64,000 nt of DNA from Spirochaetales bacterium (GTDB lineage: Bacteria; Spirochaetota; Spirochaetia; JABEVK01), in NCBI GenBank assembly GCA_947478845.1, contig CANJXC010000003.1, positions 113,659 to 177,658 of the forward strand, written 5' to 3'. A program made the translations under genes and the position numbers. This document shows positions 27,563-36,860 of the stretch, piece after piece. Under the pieces are notes generated by a model. The model searched no databases. It was given only the letters and a program-made list of their open reading frames with translations, and had not been told where the DNA came from. Position 1 is the stretch's first letter. Every line of letters starts with the position of its first letter.

Positions 27563-28647
27563 AATGCGGCCGCGGCCTCACGGATCAGCTTGTGGGCACC
27601 CTCAGCCACGCGATCCCACGTGAACTCTCGGGAACGTTCGATTGCCTTGATTTTTAGGCTGTCGTAGCGGCCAGTCAAAGCCAAGGCCAGCTCGTGAGCC
27701 ATCTGATCGGCTCGCAATGGATCTACCAAAATGCCCGCCTCGCCGATCACCTCAGGTAACGAAGACACGTTCGACGTCAGGCACACACAACCGCAGGCCA
27801 TAGCCTCGAGCACGGGAATGCCAAAGCCCTCGTAAAGCGAGGGATACGCAAAAACAGCGCAAGACCGGTAGAGGGCAGGCTTGTGATGCTCTGGCAAAAA
27901 ACCGGTGACGACGATTTTTTCTTTTTTGGGGGAACGTTCAATGGCCTCAAGGATGCGGTCGTGAAACCACCCGAAACCGCCGGCCAGCACCAGCCAAGTG
28001 TCGCTGTCGGCCAGCAAATTGAAGGCCTCGATGAGCGTCTCCACATTCTTGCGACGCTGTAGGGTACCCAAGAACAGCACGAACCTCTTGCTTTCCAAAC
28101 CGTAGGTGGCTAAAACGTCCAAGTCGTCCGGTTGAGGCACTTCGTTGAGCCACACTCGATCAACCCCTAGCGGGACGGTAACCACTTTGTTAGGTTCACA
28201 ACGGTAGTATTTTATGAGGTCGCTCCGGGTAGCTTCTGAAATCGAGAGGATTTTCGTCGCGTACCGAACCATGTTGCGGGTCAGGAGTTCGAAGGCAACC
28301 CGGCTCGCAGCCGGAAAATATTCGGGGAAGTACTTCCATGCCACGTCAAAGCCGCAAGCTACCGAGCTAGGGTGACCACCCCACGTGGTGTACTGGCTTG
28401 GGTTGAAAAAGACATCTACTTTGTTTTGGCGCAGGCTGCGTGGCAAGTGCCAAGCCAGTTGCCACAGCCGATTGGCTTTCGGCAACGGTACAAAATGTTC
28501 AGCTTGGCCGGTCCGCACGTTGGCTCCCAAGTAATAAAAGTGTTCATCACCTTTGGGCCTCAGGCGGCTAAAGATTTCGGTAGCAAAGACTTCGATACCA
28601 GTCTTGTTCGGTCGGTCCCAGTATTGACTCAGGAGCCCGATGTTCAC
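27559..28647 (-). CDS. Glycosyltransferase family 4
   Basis: 362 residues from a GTG at 28647 that overlaps the upstream stop as GTGA; an upstream in-frame start would lie well inside that gene. The N-terminal domain reads NIGLLSQYWDRPNKTGIEVF and contains FFNPSQYTTWGG and CGFDVAWKYFPEYF. The donor domain has LFLGTLQRRKNVETLIEAF, VLAGGFGWFHD, VTGFLPEHHKPALYRSCAVF and YEGFGIPVLEAMACG. It resembles mannosyl- or rhamnosyltransferases that extend surface glycans. Donor and linkage cannot be read from the sequence. Confidence 0.88.
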   Translation of the reverse strand: MNIGLLSQYWDRPNKTGIEVFATEIFSRLRPKGDEHFYYLGANVRTGQAEHFVPLPKANRLWQLAWHLPRSLRQNKVDVFFNPSQYTTWGGHPSSVACGFDVAWKYFPEYFPAASRVAFELLTRNMVRYATKILSISEATRSDLIKYYRCEPNKVVTVPLGVDRVWLNEVPQPDDLDVLATYGLESKRFVLFLGTLQRRKNVETLIEAFNLLADSDTWLVLAGGFGWFHDRILEAIERSPKKEKIVVTGFLPEHHKPALYRSCAVFAYPSLYEGFGIPVLEAMACGCVCLTSNVSSLPEVIGEAGILVDPLRADQMAHELALALTGRYDSLKIKAIERSREFTWDRVAEGAHKLIREAAAAL

Positions 28648-29729
28648 GTGTGACCCTCCAAGAGGCGGGCAAGTTGGGTGACTTCGCTGTGCCAATGATA
28701 AATGACGGGCTCCAAAGTTGTTGGCGCGTCATCCAAAATATCCTTGAGGCCCTTGGCTAAACCTTCAACTGTCGGCGCTACGTAGCGGCAGGCCGAACCC
28801 CCAGCCTCTCGAAGTTCGGGCAAGTCAGTAGCCAGAACCGGTGTACCGCAGTGCAGGGCCTCGCTTACGGGAATTCCATAGCCTTCGTAGATCGAGGGAA
28901 ACGCGAAGACGGCGGCACCCCGATACAGGCAGATCAAGTCGTGGTCCGATACGAAGCCCGTGAGGTGTGGGGCAGGTTCGGCAGCCACGAGCCGTTGTTG
29001 CAACTCACCGGCCTTCCATCCTTTGGCGCCGGTAAGCACTAGTTTGACCTCGGGAAGTTCTTTTTGAACCACCTGCATGGCATCAAGCAGGAGAGCCAAG
29101 TTCTTGCGGGGCTCTTGGGTGCCTACGGCCAGCACGTACCGACCAGTGAGTCCTTGCTGCTTTCGGTAGGCTTCGACTTGTTGCTCGGTAACCTCACTAG
29201 CGCGCAAGAAGGCCTCAGCGACCGGTGGATGCACGACGACGTCCGTGCGGTGGCCAGTGAGCGAAAGCAGGCGGTCGGCGGTGCCAACCGAGTTGACCGT
29301 TACTCCGTCCGAACTCCTTAGGTCGCTGCGAAAGAACAACCGGTAGCCTAGCAGGGTCTGCCAGGCCATCGTGGTCGGGAAAAGTTCCATGGTGAGGTCG
29401 TGTACGGTGATGACCCTGCGGACCGACGGGTGGAGCTGCGGATAAAAACTACCGGCGGCCCAGAAAACCTGGAGGTTGTCGGCGTTGACCAAGCGGTGGG
29501 CGCGAAGCTTCAGCCACAACAGACTCATCAGCGGTCGTCGCTTCGAAAGGGAATCAATCCGAAGGTGCCAGTTGAGGGCGTCGACGGGTGGCTCGAACTC
29601 TGTTTGCGCATAGAGGTAGTACTGGTGCTGCGGTGCAACCTCTTGCAGCATGCGACAGATCTCCACAATGTAGCGTGCGGTACCAGTTTGGGTTCCTTCC
29701 AGCGGACGTGCGTCGATGCCGATGTTCAC
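28644..29729 (-). CDS. Glycosyltransferase family 4
   Basis: 361 residues. It starts [19 protein letters not shown], an acceptor-domain opening common in WbdB/WbdC-like enzymes. Then come ITVHDLTMELFPTTMAWQT, VLAVGTQEPRKNLALLLDAM, LTGAKGWKAGELQQRL, LTGFVSDHDLICLYRGAAVF and YEGYGIPVSEALHCG. The last carries the two conserved acidic positions of the GT4 donor site. It overlaps genes on both sides by 4 nt. The similarity of this and the next-downstream enzyme suggests they arose by an old duplication (inference). No membrane helices. Confidence 0.88.
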   Translation of the reverse strand: MNIGIDARPLEGTQTGTARYIVEICRMLQEVAPQHQYYLYAQTEFEPPVDALNWHLRIDSLSKRRPLMSLLWLKLRAHRLVNADNLQVFWAAGSFYPQLHPSVRRVITVHDLTMELFPTTMAWQTLLGYRLFFRSDLRSSDGVTVNSVGTADRLLSLTGHRTDVVVHPPVAEAFLRASEVTEQQVEAYRKQQGLTGRYVLAVGTQEPRKNLALLLDAMQVVQKELPEVKLVLTGAKGWKAGELQQRLVAAEPAPHLTGFVSDHDLICLYRGAAVFAFPSIYEGYGIPVSEALHCGTPVLATDLPELREAGGSACRYVAPTVEGLAKGLKDILDDAPTTLEPVIYHWHSEVTQLARLLEGHT

Positions 29730-30799
29730 GCCAGTACCGCCTGCGCAAACTTCTCGAGGGAAAGCTCGCGTGAGAAAGACTGCATCGTCCTGAGTCCGTT
29801 GGTGGAAAGTTCCGCACGTAAGCTTGCATCCACAAGCAGGCAGCGAAGGTTTTCGGCGAGGGCCCGGGAATCACGTATGGGCGACAATAGTGCATTTTTG
29901 CCGTGCACCGCGTAAGCCCTTACCCCGCCATGGTCTGTCGATACCAAGGCAGCACCGCAGGCCATGGCCTCAGATCCGGGTAGACCCCACCCCTCGTAAT
30001 GGCTTGCGGTCACGAACACTAGTGTCTCTTGGTAGTGGCGAATCAAGTTGTCGTCCGTCAGGTAGGGGCTCCACTCGATCCAGTCGGGTAGGTCTCCGTC
30101 GTAAGGGCCAAAGGCCCAGAAGCTGAATCGGCCTCCAAACTCCTGGTGAATCTCATGTACTGCCTCTAGCGCTTCTTGGGTTCCTTTGAACGTCTCGGGC
30201 CGGGCGGGGAATCCAATCCGGGTTCTCTCTGATTCGTTGACAGGAGGGCAGAACTTGGCGACATCGATGCCGTTTGGAATCTCAAAGTCGGGTTCTCGCC
30301 CCGCTCGTGCCACCAGTTCACGACCAGCGGGAGAGGTCACCACGAGAGACATTCCCTGCCGGTAGGTGTCAAGGATGCGTTGCTGTAAGCCGGGCCCAGC
30401 AACCATAAAGTGTTCATAGTCATGGACTATGTAGAATTGACGCACAGAGGCCGTGTTAGCGTGCAATGGGGCCCACTCGGCGGTGAGCCACGATGAATAC
30501 ACGACAACATCGCCCGGCTTGAGGCCCCAAAGCCTTAGATCGGCGCGCCAAGTCATCCCTCGCCCTTCTGGCAACTCTTGGAACCAGCGTGGCTTCCAGC
30601 TTCCCGTCAAACTCCTTTCCAACCAACGCCACAACCGCCACACCTTCTGGAGCCATGGGGCTTGCCGGTCGGCGTTGGCGGGATGAATGATCTCGACGGC
30701 CATTCCACGCGCGGTGAGCCCGGCAGCGTACTCGTAGATCACCTTGAAGCCACCTGAAACCTTTTGACCTGAACTCGGCAACAAAAAATAGACTTTCAT
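29726..30799 (-). CDS. Glycosyltransferase family 4 (divergent N-terminus)
   Basis: 357 residues. The first domain begins [20 protein letters not shown] and contains [13 protein letters not shown] and [14 protein letters not shown]. The second has [29 protein letters not shown] and [15 protein letters not shown]. It ends with [20 protein letters not shown], in which E, G and the following Glu match the GT4 donor signature. This arrangement is seen in enzymes from rhamnan and O-antigen loci. Overlaps of 4 nt on each side tie it into the gene string. The donor is unknown. Confidence 0.82.
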   Translation of the reverse strand: MKVYFLLPSSGQKVSGGFKVIYEYAAGLTARGMAVEIIHPANADRQAPWLQKVWRLWRWLERSLTGSWKPRWFQELPEGRGMTWRADLRLWGLKPGDVVVYSSWLTAEWAPLHANTASVRQFYIVHDYEHFMVAGPGLQQRILDTYRQGMSLVVTSPAGRELVARAGREPDFEIPNGIDVAKFCPPVNESERTRIGFPARPETFKGTQEALEAVHEIHQEFGGRFSFWAFGPYDGDLPDWIEWSPYLTDDNLIRHYQETLVFVTASHYEGWGLPGSEAMACGAALVSTDHGGVRAYAVHGKNALLSPIRDSRALAENLRCLLVDASLRAELSTNGLRTMQSFSRELSLEKFAQAVLA

Positions 30800-31656
30800 T
30801 CGGAGGCCTTTGAACGGCTGGCCACGTGCCGATACATGAGGTCTCGGGCCATGGCGTCCGTCGGGACCTTGCCACCGTGTTTTTGGATTTCCCAGATCTT
30901 GGCCAACACAAGCCAGTCATATATGACAAAAATCAAACTTTGCCAAAGGCCTTGCCAGCCGTCGAGAAAGCCTCGCCGCCACAGATAATGGAACCCAAAC
31001 TCCCTAACCGGCTTGAGAAAGAAATGCATGACAAGTTTGGCGCTTCCCCGATAGTTGCCCGCACGTTCTACCGCTTCAATCGTTGTGTAGCGATCTAGCT
31101 TTCGCAGATACGTGGAAACAGTGGGGCTGGTGTAATGGCGTACGCAAACGTCGGGGTAACGCCCGGGAACTTTGAAGCGACGGGCGCCCGCAAGAGGCTC
31201 GAAGAACGTGTGTATCCGGCCTTCGTATCCGTCGATGTCGACCTTCGAGCGGCGAAACAGGCGCAGATGGTACTCCGGAAAGCCCGATTCGTGGGGCGCA
31301 AATCCCGAAAGCGCAAGGTTGGCAAAGGGAAGATCGACCACGTCGGCGATGTCGTTAACGACAATGTGGCAAATTTGTTCGTACAAAGTTGCAGAAAGTT
31401 CTTCGTCGGCATCGAGAATGAGGACCCAGTCGTAAGCGCCAGACTTAACGGCGTCGACCCTTGCCCGATCGAACGAAAGCACCTTAGGCGTTATCAGCAC
31501 CCGGGCGCCCAAGGCTCGAGCAATTTCCACCGTGCGGTCTTCGCTTTCCATGTCGACCACGAGTACCTCGGAGAACCGCCCTTGAGACTGCTCTAGGAGC
31601 CGAGGCAGGTTGTGTTCCTCATTTCGGGTGTTGATCACAAGTGAAACTTCAAGCAT
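30796..31656 (-). CDS. Family 2 glycosyltransferase, WaaE/KdtX-like
   Basis: 286 residues. The GT-A domain opens [20 protein letters not shown] and [19 protein letters not shown], with [11 protein letters not shown] supplying the metal-binding acidic residues. The C-terminal half has [40 protein letters not shown] and [19 protein letters not shown]. These match the beta-1,4-glucosyltransferase family that modifies heptose in lipopolysaccharide core (WaaE) and related enzymes. Here it is in a glycan operon, so the acceptor need not be core. Overlaps by 8 nt with the upstream and 4 nt with the downstream gene. Confidence 0.83.
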   Translation of the reverse strand: MLEVSLVINTRNEEHNLPRLLEQSQGRFSEVLVVDMESEDRTVEIARALGARVLITPKVLSFDRARVDAVKSGAYDWVLILDADEELSATLYEQICHIVVNDIADVVDLPFANLALSGFAPHESGFPEYHLRLFRRSKVDIDGYEGRIHTFFEPLAGARRFKVPGRYPDVCVRHYTSPTVSTYLRKLDRYTTIEAVERAGNYRGSAKLVMHFFLKPVREFGFHYLWRRGFLDGWQGLWQSLIFVIYDWLVLAKIWEIQKHGGKVPTDAMARDLMYRHVASRSKASE

Positions 31657-32560
31657 GGTGAGTCATCCTAAGGTACCGCAACGAACCGGTGACTAGACAA
31701 GCCAAGAATTGACCATTCTCGCGAGGCGTGTAGTTGGGATTAACCCGAAGCAGGTCAAGCCCAACAAGCAGCGTCTCCAGCAGGAGAAAGAGCGAACGGT
31801 AGGCCAGAGAGCCGACGCGACCGAGCGTGAGATGGTAGTAAGCCACCTTACTCACGGCAGTGAAGGTGCGACGAATATTGTTACGTGCGATGCTTTGACC
31901 CACAAGGTGGAGGATGCGCGGCCCGGATACGACGAAACTGGCCTTTCCGGCATGCCACAGCCGCCACTGTAGCTCGTTGTCTTCGTAGTACATGAAAAAC
32001 CTTGGTGAAAAACCGCCTATTCGACGAAAGTCTTCGGTACGGAGGAATAGTGCCGCACCGGTTACATACTCCACCCTGCGGTCTTGCGTGCCAAGGGGCG
32101 TGGTGTCCTCTACGGGAAGTCGGCGCAGGCCTAGGCGATGCAGGATTTCTTCGTGAACTCGTGGAAACCAGCCGTAAGAATGTGTAATTTTGCCTTCTCG
32201 ATCGTATAATTGGGCCCCTAAGGCGCCCGGCGTTTGCCCGCCAAGCCGCCTAGAGGCGGAAAGGTATGCGGCAACGGCATCATTCATAAAGACCGTATCG
32301 GAGTTGAGCAGAAGCACAAACTCGCCGCAGGCTAGGGCAACACCGACATTGTTGGCACCACCAAAGCCAAGGTTCGTCGGAAGGGCATGAACACGAACCT
32401 CGGAGAACTTGGCTTGGACTGCTTCCACACTACCATCTGCAGAAGCATTGTCAACAACGACAATTTCAAAAGTCCCTGGCGTTGACTTTTCATAGATCGA
32501 ACGGAGGCAGCTGAGCAGCAAGTCTCTGGTATTGTAATTTACGATCACGATAGAAACCAA
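31649..32560 (-). CDS. Family 2 glycosyltransferase, rhamnosyltransferase-like
   Basis: About 303 residues from a TTG at 32560; an in-frame ATG at 32662 would add 34 residues that overlap wzx and do not look like the family. It begins [20 protein letters not shown], then [44 protein letters not shown] and [20 protein letters not shown], all landmarks of dTDP-rhamnosyl transferases. The C-terminal region has a hydrophobic, possibly membrane-associated stretch. dTDP-rhamnose could be its donor if an RfbD is encoded elsewhere. Confidence 0.84.
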   Translation of the reverse strand: MVSIVIVNYNTRDLLLSCLRSIYEKSTPGTFEIVVVDNASADGSVEAVQAKFSEVRVHALPTNLGFGGANNVGVALACGEFVLLLNSDTVFMNDAVAAYLSASRRLGGQTPGALGAQLYDREGKITHSYGWFPRVHEEILHRLGLRRLPVEDTTPLGTQDRRVEYVTGAALFLRTEDFRRIGGFSPRFFMYYEDNELQWRLWHAGKASFVVSGPRILHLVGQSIARNNIRRTFTAVSKVAYYHLTLGRVGSLAYRSLFLLLETLLVGLDLLRVNPNYTPRENGQFLACLVTGSLRYLRMTHHA

Positions 32561-32562
32561 GG

Positions 32563-34023
32563 CTACGCCTTGCTCAGGATGAGTCGTACGAACTTGTTTG
32601 TGTTCTCCTCGCGAAAGACCGCCAAACAGCCTCCATAGACCAGAATGCCCGCCACGGTGCATAGCACGAGGACCAACAGTTCCGTGTTATGGCCTGTCAA
32701 CAGACCTTGTTGCAACAACATGACCACGACGCCCATCACTAGGGCGGCAGAAAGCGTTTTGAAGGTATTCTTCCAGTCCAGCGCGACAACCCCAAGGCCA
32801 CGGCTAAGCAACGCCACGGCTACCAAACCGAAAAGTTCGGTGATCACTAGGGCGGCCGCTGCGCCATCCTGATTCCACAGGGCCACAAACACCGCGTTGA
32901 GCAAAACGACGAGGGCGAGTTCACCAACAATCACGAAGTTGTATAGGTGCTCGCGTCCGCTCGCTAGCAGGACTTGAAAAACCAACACCGTGGAAATCGA
33001 GACCGGAAGAACAAGCCCCAAGAGAATCTGAAACGTTCTCACCGACGGCGAAAAAGCCTGCCCAGCAAACACAAGAACAATGGTGCTGCTGAGGAGTTCG
33101 CCCCCGACCAGGATGGGAATGGCAAAAAGTAGGCACAGGGAAAGTGAGCTTGACACCAACTGTCGGGCTGCACGCCGGTCGCCTTTTTGGAAGTAATTGG
33201 CCATTCGCGGATAGGCGACAGCTGGGAGCGCAACAATCACCGACAAGCACAATCGTGCTAATTTTTCGGCAGGGGCATAGTAACCCAAGGCGATACTGCC
33301 GACAGCATTGGCAATCCAAAGCTTGTCGATGCCAGAGTACAACCCAGCGGCCAAAGTGATCAGGACAAACCGGCTCATGCCGGGCAGGTGCCGAAAGGGC
33401 TTCAGGTTTCGCCAGATCAAAGTAACAGACTGGAGAACTCGTGAGACATTGAAAACGTTATTGGCGCCTAAAGCGAAAGCGTTCACCAGCGCATACACGA
33501 CGTAGTCTTCGGGCTTTCGGACAAAGACAAACAGGAAGACCAACGAGGCTGACTTAATGGCGATGCTTCGCAGGGCCACGAACCGAAAGTCTTCGGTCCC
33601 TTGCAAGAACCAATCGAACGACAGAACAGAAAGTACAATCGTCAGCGAAGTGACTGCGTACAGAAGGCCCTCTTGTTGGGCAATGGGGTACCAAAAGAGC
33701 ACCGAAAGAAACCCGATGAGGGCAAGCACCGAAAAGGCTAGGTTGAGCGCCAGGAGCTCGGTGAACGTCCGGCCCAATTGCTCTCGATCATCTCGGTCCC
33801 GCGCTACCTGTCGCAGCCCGTAGGTGCCAAGCCCGAACGAGGCCAACACCATAAAGTACCCGACGATTGTCGTCGCGAGAGTCACCTTCCCGATGCCTTC
33901 CGGACCTATCACTCTTAAAACGTAAGGGAACGTGACGACCGGAAACAGCACGTTGGTAGCCGTCAAAAGAGCGTTATAGAAGTAATTCGACCCGATGGAA
34001 CGAGAAGGATGCGGGCTGTTCAA
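32563..34023 (-). CDS. wzx: Polysaccharide flippase (Wzx/oligosaccharide transporter family)
   Basis: About 486 residues with 12-14 membrane helices. The N-terminal end has NYFYNALLTATNVLFPVVTF and PYVLRVIGPEGIGKV, the usual entry into the MATE-like fold of Wzx. Later segments include LLSFDW-like VLSVLSFDWFLQGTEDF, GYYAPAEKLARL and FQVLLASGREHLYN. I prefer the TTG at 34023, which overlaps the upstream stop as TTGA; a GTG at 34083 would add 20 residues. Wzx moves single undecaprenyl-linked repeat units outward, so a Wzx/Wzy route exists alongside the ABC route in the same locus. Confidence 0.9.
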   Translation of the reverse strand: MNSPHPSRSIGSNYFYNALLTATNVLFPVVTFPYVLRVIGPEGIGKVTLATTIVGYFMVLASFGLGTYGLRQVARDRDDREQLGRTFTELLALNLAFSVLALIGFLSVLFWYPIAQQEGLLYAVTSLTIVLSVLSFDWFLQGTEDFRFVALRSIAIKSASLVFLFVFVRKPEDYVVYALVNAFALGANNVFNVSRVLQSVTLIWRNLKPFRHLPGMSRFVLITLAAGLYSGIDKLWIANAVGSIALGYYAPAEKLARLCLSVIVALPAVAYPRMANYFQKGDRRAARQLVSSSLSLCLLFAIPILVGGELLSSTIVLVFAGQAFSPSVRTFQILLGLVLPVSISTVLVFQVLLASGREHLYNFVIVGELALVVLLNAVFVALWNQDGAAAALVITELFGLVAVALLSRGLGVVALDWKNTFKTLSAALVMGVVVMLLQQGLLTGHNTELLVLVLCTVAGILVYGGCLAVFREENTNKFVRLILSKA

Positions 34024-34883
34024 CTCGTCCTCAGAAGGCGGAAAATCCGACGGAGCAATAACCCAAAACAGATGATCGCCCACGAAGCCAATCCTTGGAG
34101 TGTGCCGTAGTTCTTGTGGAAATACAAAATGCGGTTTCGATGCAGGTTGGGGTCGTTAATCCACTTCCAGGTTTGGGAAGCGCCACCGACATGCACAATC
34201 TTCACGGCTGAGTCATAGACGACTCGGTAGTGGGCACGCTGCACCTGAAAACAGAGGTCCATATCTTCCACCGTGAAAAAGTAACGCTCGTCAAAGCCGC
34301 CGAGTTCTCTAAACAGCCGAAGCGGCACAACCATGCAGGCCCCAATGACTGACCCGACATTGCGTATTGGTGTCTCGTGGCCACCGCTGATCGGCTTGGG
34401 AGCAGGGCGAAAGGGTAGGTACTCGCTCACTAAATCGGCGAGTCGCGGTAGTCCGCCGGCCGAGGCTTGGGGCGCGCCATCTAAACCTACAAGGGCGGGC
34501 GACCAAATACCAATGGTACCATCCACGGACAGGACCTCCGCTGCTCGAGCCAAAGCCTCACCGGTAACAAATGCATCGTTGTTAAGCGCAACTAAGTAAC
34601 GTCCGCACGCAAAAGAGGCCCCCCAATTATTGGCCTTTGAAAAGCCTAGGTTACTGGATGCGCAAATCACTTTGGTGTGGGGGGCAGGAAAACCAGATTG
34701 CCAGCGAGAACCGGTATGCTCTGCGCTGTTGTCGACAATCAGCACCTCATAGCCGAACCCAAGGCTTCGTGAGGCTCTCGTGATATGGTCTACACAGGTT
34801 TCTGTCAGAGTAGGATCTCGATAGTTGAGAACGACAAAACTGAACAGAACTGTCTCTGAATCGGGCTGCGTTTCAGTTTTCAA
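34020..34883 (-). CDS. Family 2 glycosyltransferase
   Basis: 287 residues. It starts with VLFSFVVLNYRDPTLTETCV and follows with VLIVDNSAEHTGSRW, SSNLGFSKANNWGASFACG, LVALNNDAFVTGEAL, SVIGACMVVPLRLFRELGGF and RYFFTVEDMDLCFQVQ. That is the order found in rhamnosyl- and similar GT2 enzymes of O-antigen clusters. The C-terminus has a hydrophobic stretch (WAIICFGLLLRRIFRLL) that may anchor it to the inner membrane. It begins 2 nt after the manC stop and overlaps wzx by 4 nt. Confidence 0.86.
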   Translation of the reverse strand: MKTETQPDSETVLFSFVVLNYRDPTLTETCVDHITRASRSLGFGYEVLIVDNSAEHTGSRWQSGFPAPHTKVICASSNLGFSKANNWGASFACGRYLVALNNDAFVTGEALARAAEVLSVDGTIGIWSPALVGLDGAPQASAGGLPRLADLVSEYLPFRPAPKPISGGHETPIRNVGSVIGACMVVPLRLFRELGGFDERYFFTVEDMDLCFQVQRAHYRVVYDSAVKIVHVGGASQTWKWINDPNLHRNRILYFHKNYGTLQGLASWAIICFGLLLRRIFRLLRTS

Positions 34884-34885
34884 CG

Positions 34886-35908
34886 CTATTTGTCCACCAT
34901 GGACGATTTTTCGGCCTTAAGGACCGTCACGACATCCTTTACTTTTTGGCTATCACCCCTTTTCACGATCAGCAAAGCGTCGGGTGTGTCGACCACGATC
35001 AGGTCCTCTACTCCCACCAAGGCCACCTTTCTACCTCCACCGGCTACAAGGTTGTTTTTGGCATCGATGAAGATAGGCGGATCAGACTCCAGCCAGCGGT
35101 TGCCGTCGTTGCGTGGTTCTGTGTCTTCGTACAACGCATCAAAGCTCCCCAGGTCGCTCCAGCCCGGGTCGCAGGCCACTACTTTGCCCAAAGTGGTTTT
35201 TTCCATCACCGCGTAGTCGATAGAAATCGAAGGGATGGCCATCATAGCCTCGTGGGTAACGGTAGTGGCGGCTCGGCAGGCGCGGTACACCTCGGGCGAG
35301 TGTTTCTGCAATTCGGCCAAAAACACCCCGGCGCGGAACACGAACATCCCGCTGTTCCAGAAATAGCGACCAGACTCTAGGTAGGCTTTTGCGGTGGCTA
35401 GGTCGGGCTTCTCGCGGAAACTCACCAAGTTTTCCCCTTTGGCCTCGATATACCCAAATCCGGTATCGGGGGAAGTCGGGTTAATTCCAAAGGTGACCAA
35501 ATACCCCTGCGCAGCCAGCTCGCCAGCTCGCTTCACGGCCCGCTCGTAGTCGGCAGGCTTGGTCATCAGGTGGTCGCTGGGGGTAACCAGCACTAGCTCC
35601 TCGGCCTTACCCGCCGCCGCTAGAGCCAAACACGCCAGAGCGATGGCAGGAGCGGTGTTGCGCCCCACGGGCTCGACCAAGCTGCCAAAGTCCGCGACGC
35701 CGCACTTGGCCATCTGCTCGGTGGCTAGCCCCATCTGCAACAGGTTGCTCGCCACATAGAAGTGGTCGGCCAGCTCCTTGTTGCGGTCAACGGTCATCTC
35801 AAACAGACTTCGGCCCGAAAACAGGGGGTAAAACTGCTTGGGCATCTCGGGCCGGCTCAGCGGCCAGAGGCGGGTGCCACTACCGCCGCAAAGGATAAGG
35901 TTGGTCAC
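34886..35908 (-). CDS. manC: Mannose-1-phosphate guanylyltransferase
   Basis: About 340 residues from a GTG at 35908 (GTGA overlap with the regulator). The enzyme makes GDP-mannose from GTP and mannose 1-phosphate, feeding Gmd and mannosyltransferases of this locus. It opens NLILCGGSGTRLWPLSRPEM with PKQFYPLFSG, and has LVTPSDHLM, FGYIEAKGENLVSFREKPD, YFWNSGMFVFRAGVF and SIDYAVMEKT, then DPGWSDLGSFDAL. It is the single-domain form: the C-terminal phosphomannose isomerase domain of the bifunctional enzyme is missing, so isomerisation must be done elsewhere. Confidence 0.95.
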   Translation of the reverse strand: MTNLILCGGSGTRLWPLSRPEMPKQFYPLFSGRSLFEMTVDRNKELADHFYVASNLLQMGLATEQMAKCGVADFGSLVEPVGRNTAPAIALACLALAAAGKAEELVLVTPSDHLMTKPADYERAVKRAGELAAQGYLVTFGINPTSPDTGFGYIEAKGENLVSFREKPDLATAKAYLESGRYFWNSGMFVFRAGVFLAELQKHSPEVYRACRAATTVTHEAMMAIPSISIDYAVMEKTTLGKVVACDPGWSDLGSFDALYEDTEPRNDGNRWLESDPPIFIDAKNNLVAGGGRKVALVGVEDLIVVDTPDALLIVKRGDSQKVKDVVTVLKAEKSSMVDK

Positions 35909-36417
35909 CGCGCTGTTTCCGCCAACAGCTTGGCTTCCATGTATTCCATCACGTTGGGTTCGGCGCTCTCGTTTTCGCCATACACCACGAACCAGCCCTC
36001 GCGGCTGGCGTTGTGGGCAAAGCCGAGGCCCTGTTTGCCGCAAAGGAACTCGAGCACGAAGTCGAGCTCGCTGCTACCTTGGAGCACGAGGCCGGGGTAA
36101 CCGCCGCGTTTCACCTGCGTCACCAACCCCTCGAGCTGTACCCGGCAGTCGGCCACGCTGCGAATAGTGCGCTTCAGCGAGCGGAGGCTGCGGCGACTAA
36201 GCTCCTTCAGGCCCTCGGGCGTGAGAACGTACTGCACGTTGCGCGCGTTCACCTTGCGGATGAGCATCCAGCCCTTTTCGGCGAGCTGTTTGAGAAGCAG
36301 GTTGGTCATCCCCAAAGACAACCCAACGGCCTCGGCCATATCGCGCTGGGCAGCGTCGGGGCGGGTTTTGAGGAGCTCGAGGAGCGAAATATGTTTATCG
36401 GGAGGGGGGATGTTCAT
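35905..36417 (-). CDS. Winged-helix regulator at the head of the polysaccharide genes (EPS-associated MarR-like type)
   Basis: About 170 residues from ATG 36417; ATG 36444 and GTG 36465 are alternatives and no start has a clear ribosome site. The N-terminal winged helix is ISLLELLKTRPDAAQRDMAE, AVGLSLGMTNLLLKQLAEKG and VQYVLTPEGLKELSRRS. The C-terminal part has GYPGLVLQGSSELDFVLEF and a nucleotide-sugar-gene-like VVYGENESAEP, as in small regulators that lead capsule and EPS operons in spirochaetes and others. It overlaps manC by 4 nt. A perfect palindrome sits over its own promoter, so autoregulation is likely. Confidence 0.75.
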   Translation of the reverse strand: MNIPPPDKHISLLELLKTRPDAAQRDMAEAVGLSLGMTNLLLKQLAEKGWMLIRKVNARNVQYVLTPEGLKELSRRSLRSLKRTIRSVADCRVQLEGLVTQVKRGGYPGLVLQGSSELDFVLEFLCGKQGLGFAHNASREGWFVVYGENESAEPNVMEYMEAKLLAETAR

Positions 36418-36527
36418 GGTGGGGCTATGGCGAGTCCTTCCCATAGGAAGGGATTTTGCAAACACTGTCGTCTCACCCCGGGTGCGCCGCCGAAACGAAC
36501 TGCAACCGCTGGAACGGTGATAGACCT

Positions 36528-36546
36528 GTGTTCAATCATTGAACAC
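36528..36546. promoter_or_regulatory. Perfect 19-bp palindrome, probable operator
   Basis: GTGTTCAATCATTGAACAC has 9-bp arms around one central base, with no mismatch. It begins within the predicted -10 element and covers the presumed transcription start of the polysaccharide gene string. No T-tract follows, so it is not a terminator. The size and symmetry suit a dimeric winged-helix protein, most simply the regulator encoded just downstream. Confidence 0.6.
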
Positions 36547-36572
36547 TATAGCGCAGATTACGGATTTGTAAA
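36545..36572 (-). promoter_or_regulatory. Sigma70-like promoter for the regulator and polysaccharide gene string
   Basis: On the minus strand TTTACA (36567-36572) and TATAGT (36545-36550) are separated by 16 bp. Transcription would start near 36538, about 120 bases ahead of the preferred regulator start. This is the only good promoter-like pair I saw upstream of the whole minus-strand string. Hexamer matches are good, but spacing is one base short of ideal. Confidence 0.5.
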
Positions 36573-36634
36573 AGTTGTTTAAAACATCTCCCGTTTCCCT
36601 CAAGCAGCACCGCGAGTTTTTCTGTACGAGAGGT

Positions 36635-36832
36635 ATGACAACAACAATGGCTCTCAAGCACCTCACTACCCGCCGAGCCCGTCAGGTTTGGCTGGTGAAG
36701 CCCGGCCACTTCGGCGCGCTGGTGACCTTTGACCACCAGCGCAATGAACTGATTATCCGCAACGCGACTTCGCCGAAGCCGCTTACCCTGAATGAGGTGC
36801 TTTTTGAGACCCGCCCTGTGAGCGTTATTTAG
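36635..36832 (+). CDS. Small hypothetical protein
   Basis: A 65-residue frame (MTTTMALKHLTTRRARQVWL and on) lies between the polysaccharide promoter and recR, on the opposite strand to both. The first ATG has GAGAGG almost touching it; a second ATG 12 bases later is better spaced. It contains Arg/Lys-rich and beta-like stretches (QVWLVKPGHFGALVTFDH) but no motif I recognise. It could be a chance frame. If it is not a gene, the 36418-36860 interval holds only the promoter and operator. Confidence 0.35.
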   Translation: MTTTMALKHLTTRRARQVWLVKPGHFGALVTFDHQRNELIIRNATSPKPLTLNEVLFETRPVSVI

Positions 36833-36860
36833 AGCAGCGGTGCGGAGTGGAGGCGAGAGC

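Noticed and set aside
36436..36451. Hairpin CCTTCC-CATA-GGAAGG near the regulator start
   Set aside because: Short, lacks a U-run and overlaps possible coding sequence; no evidence of attenuation.
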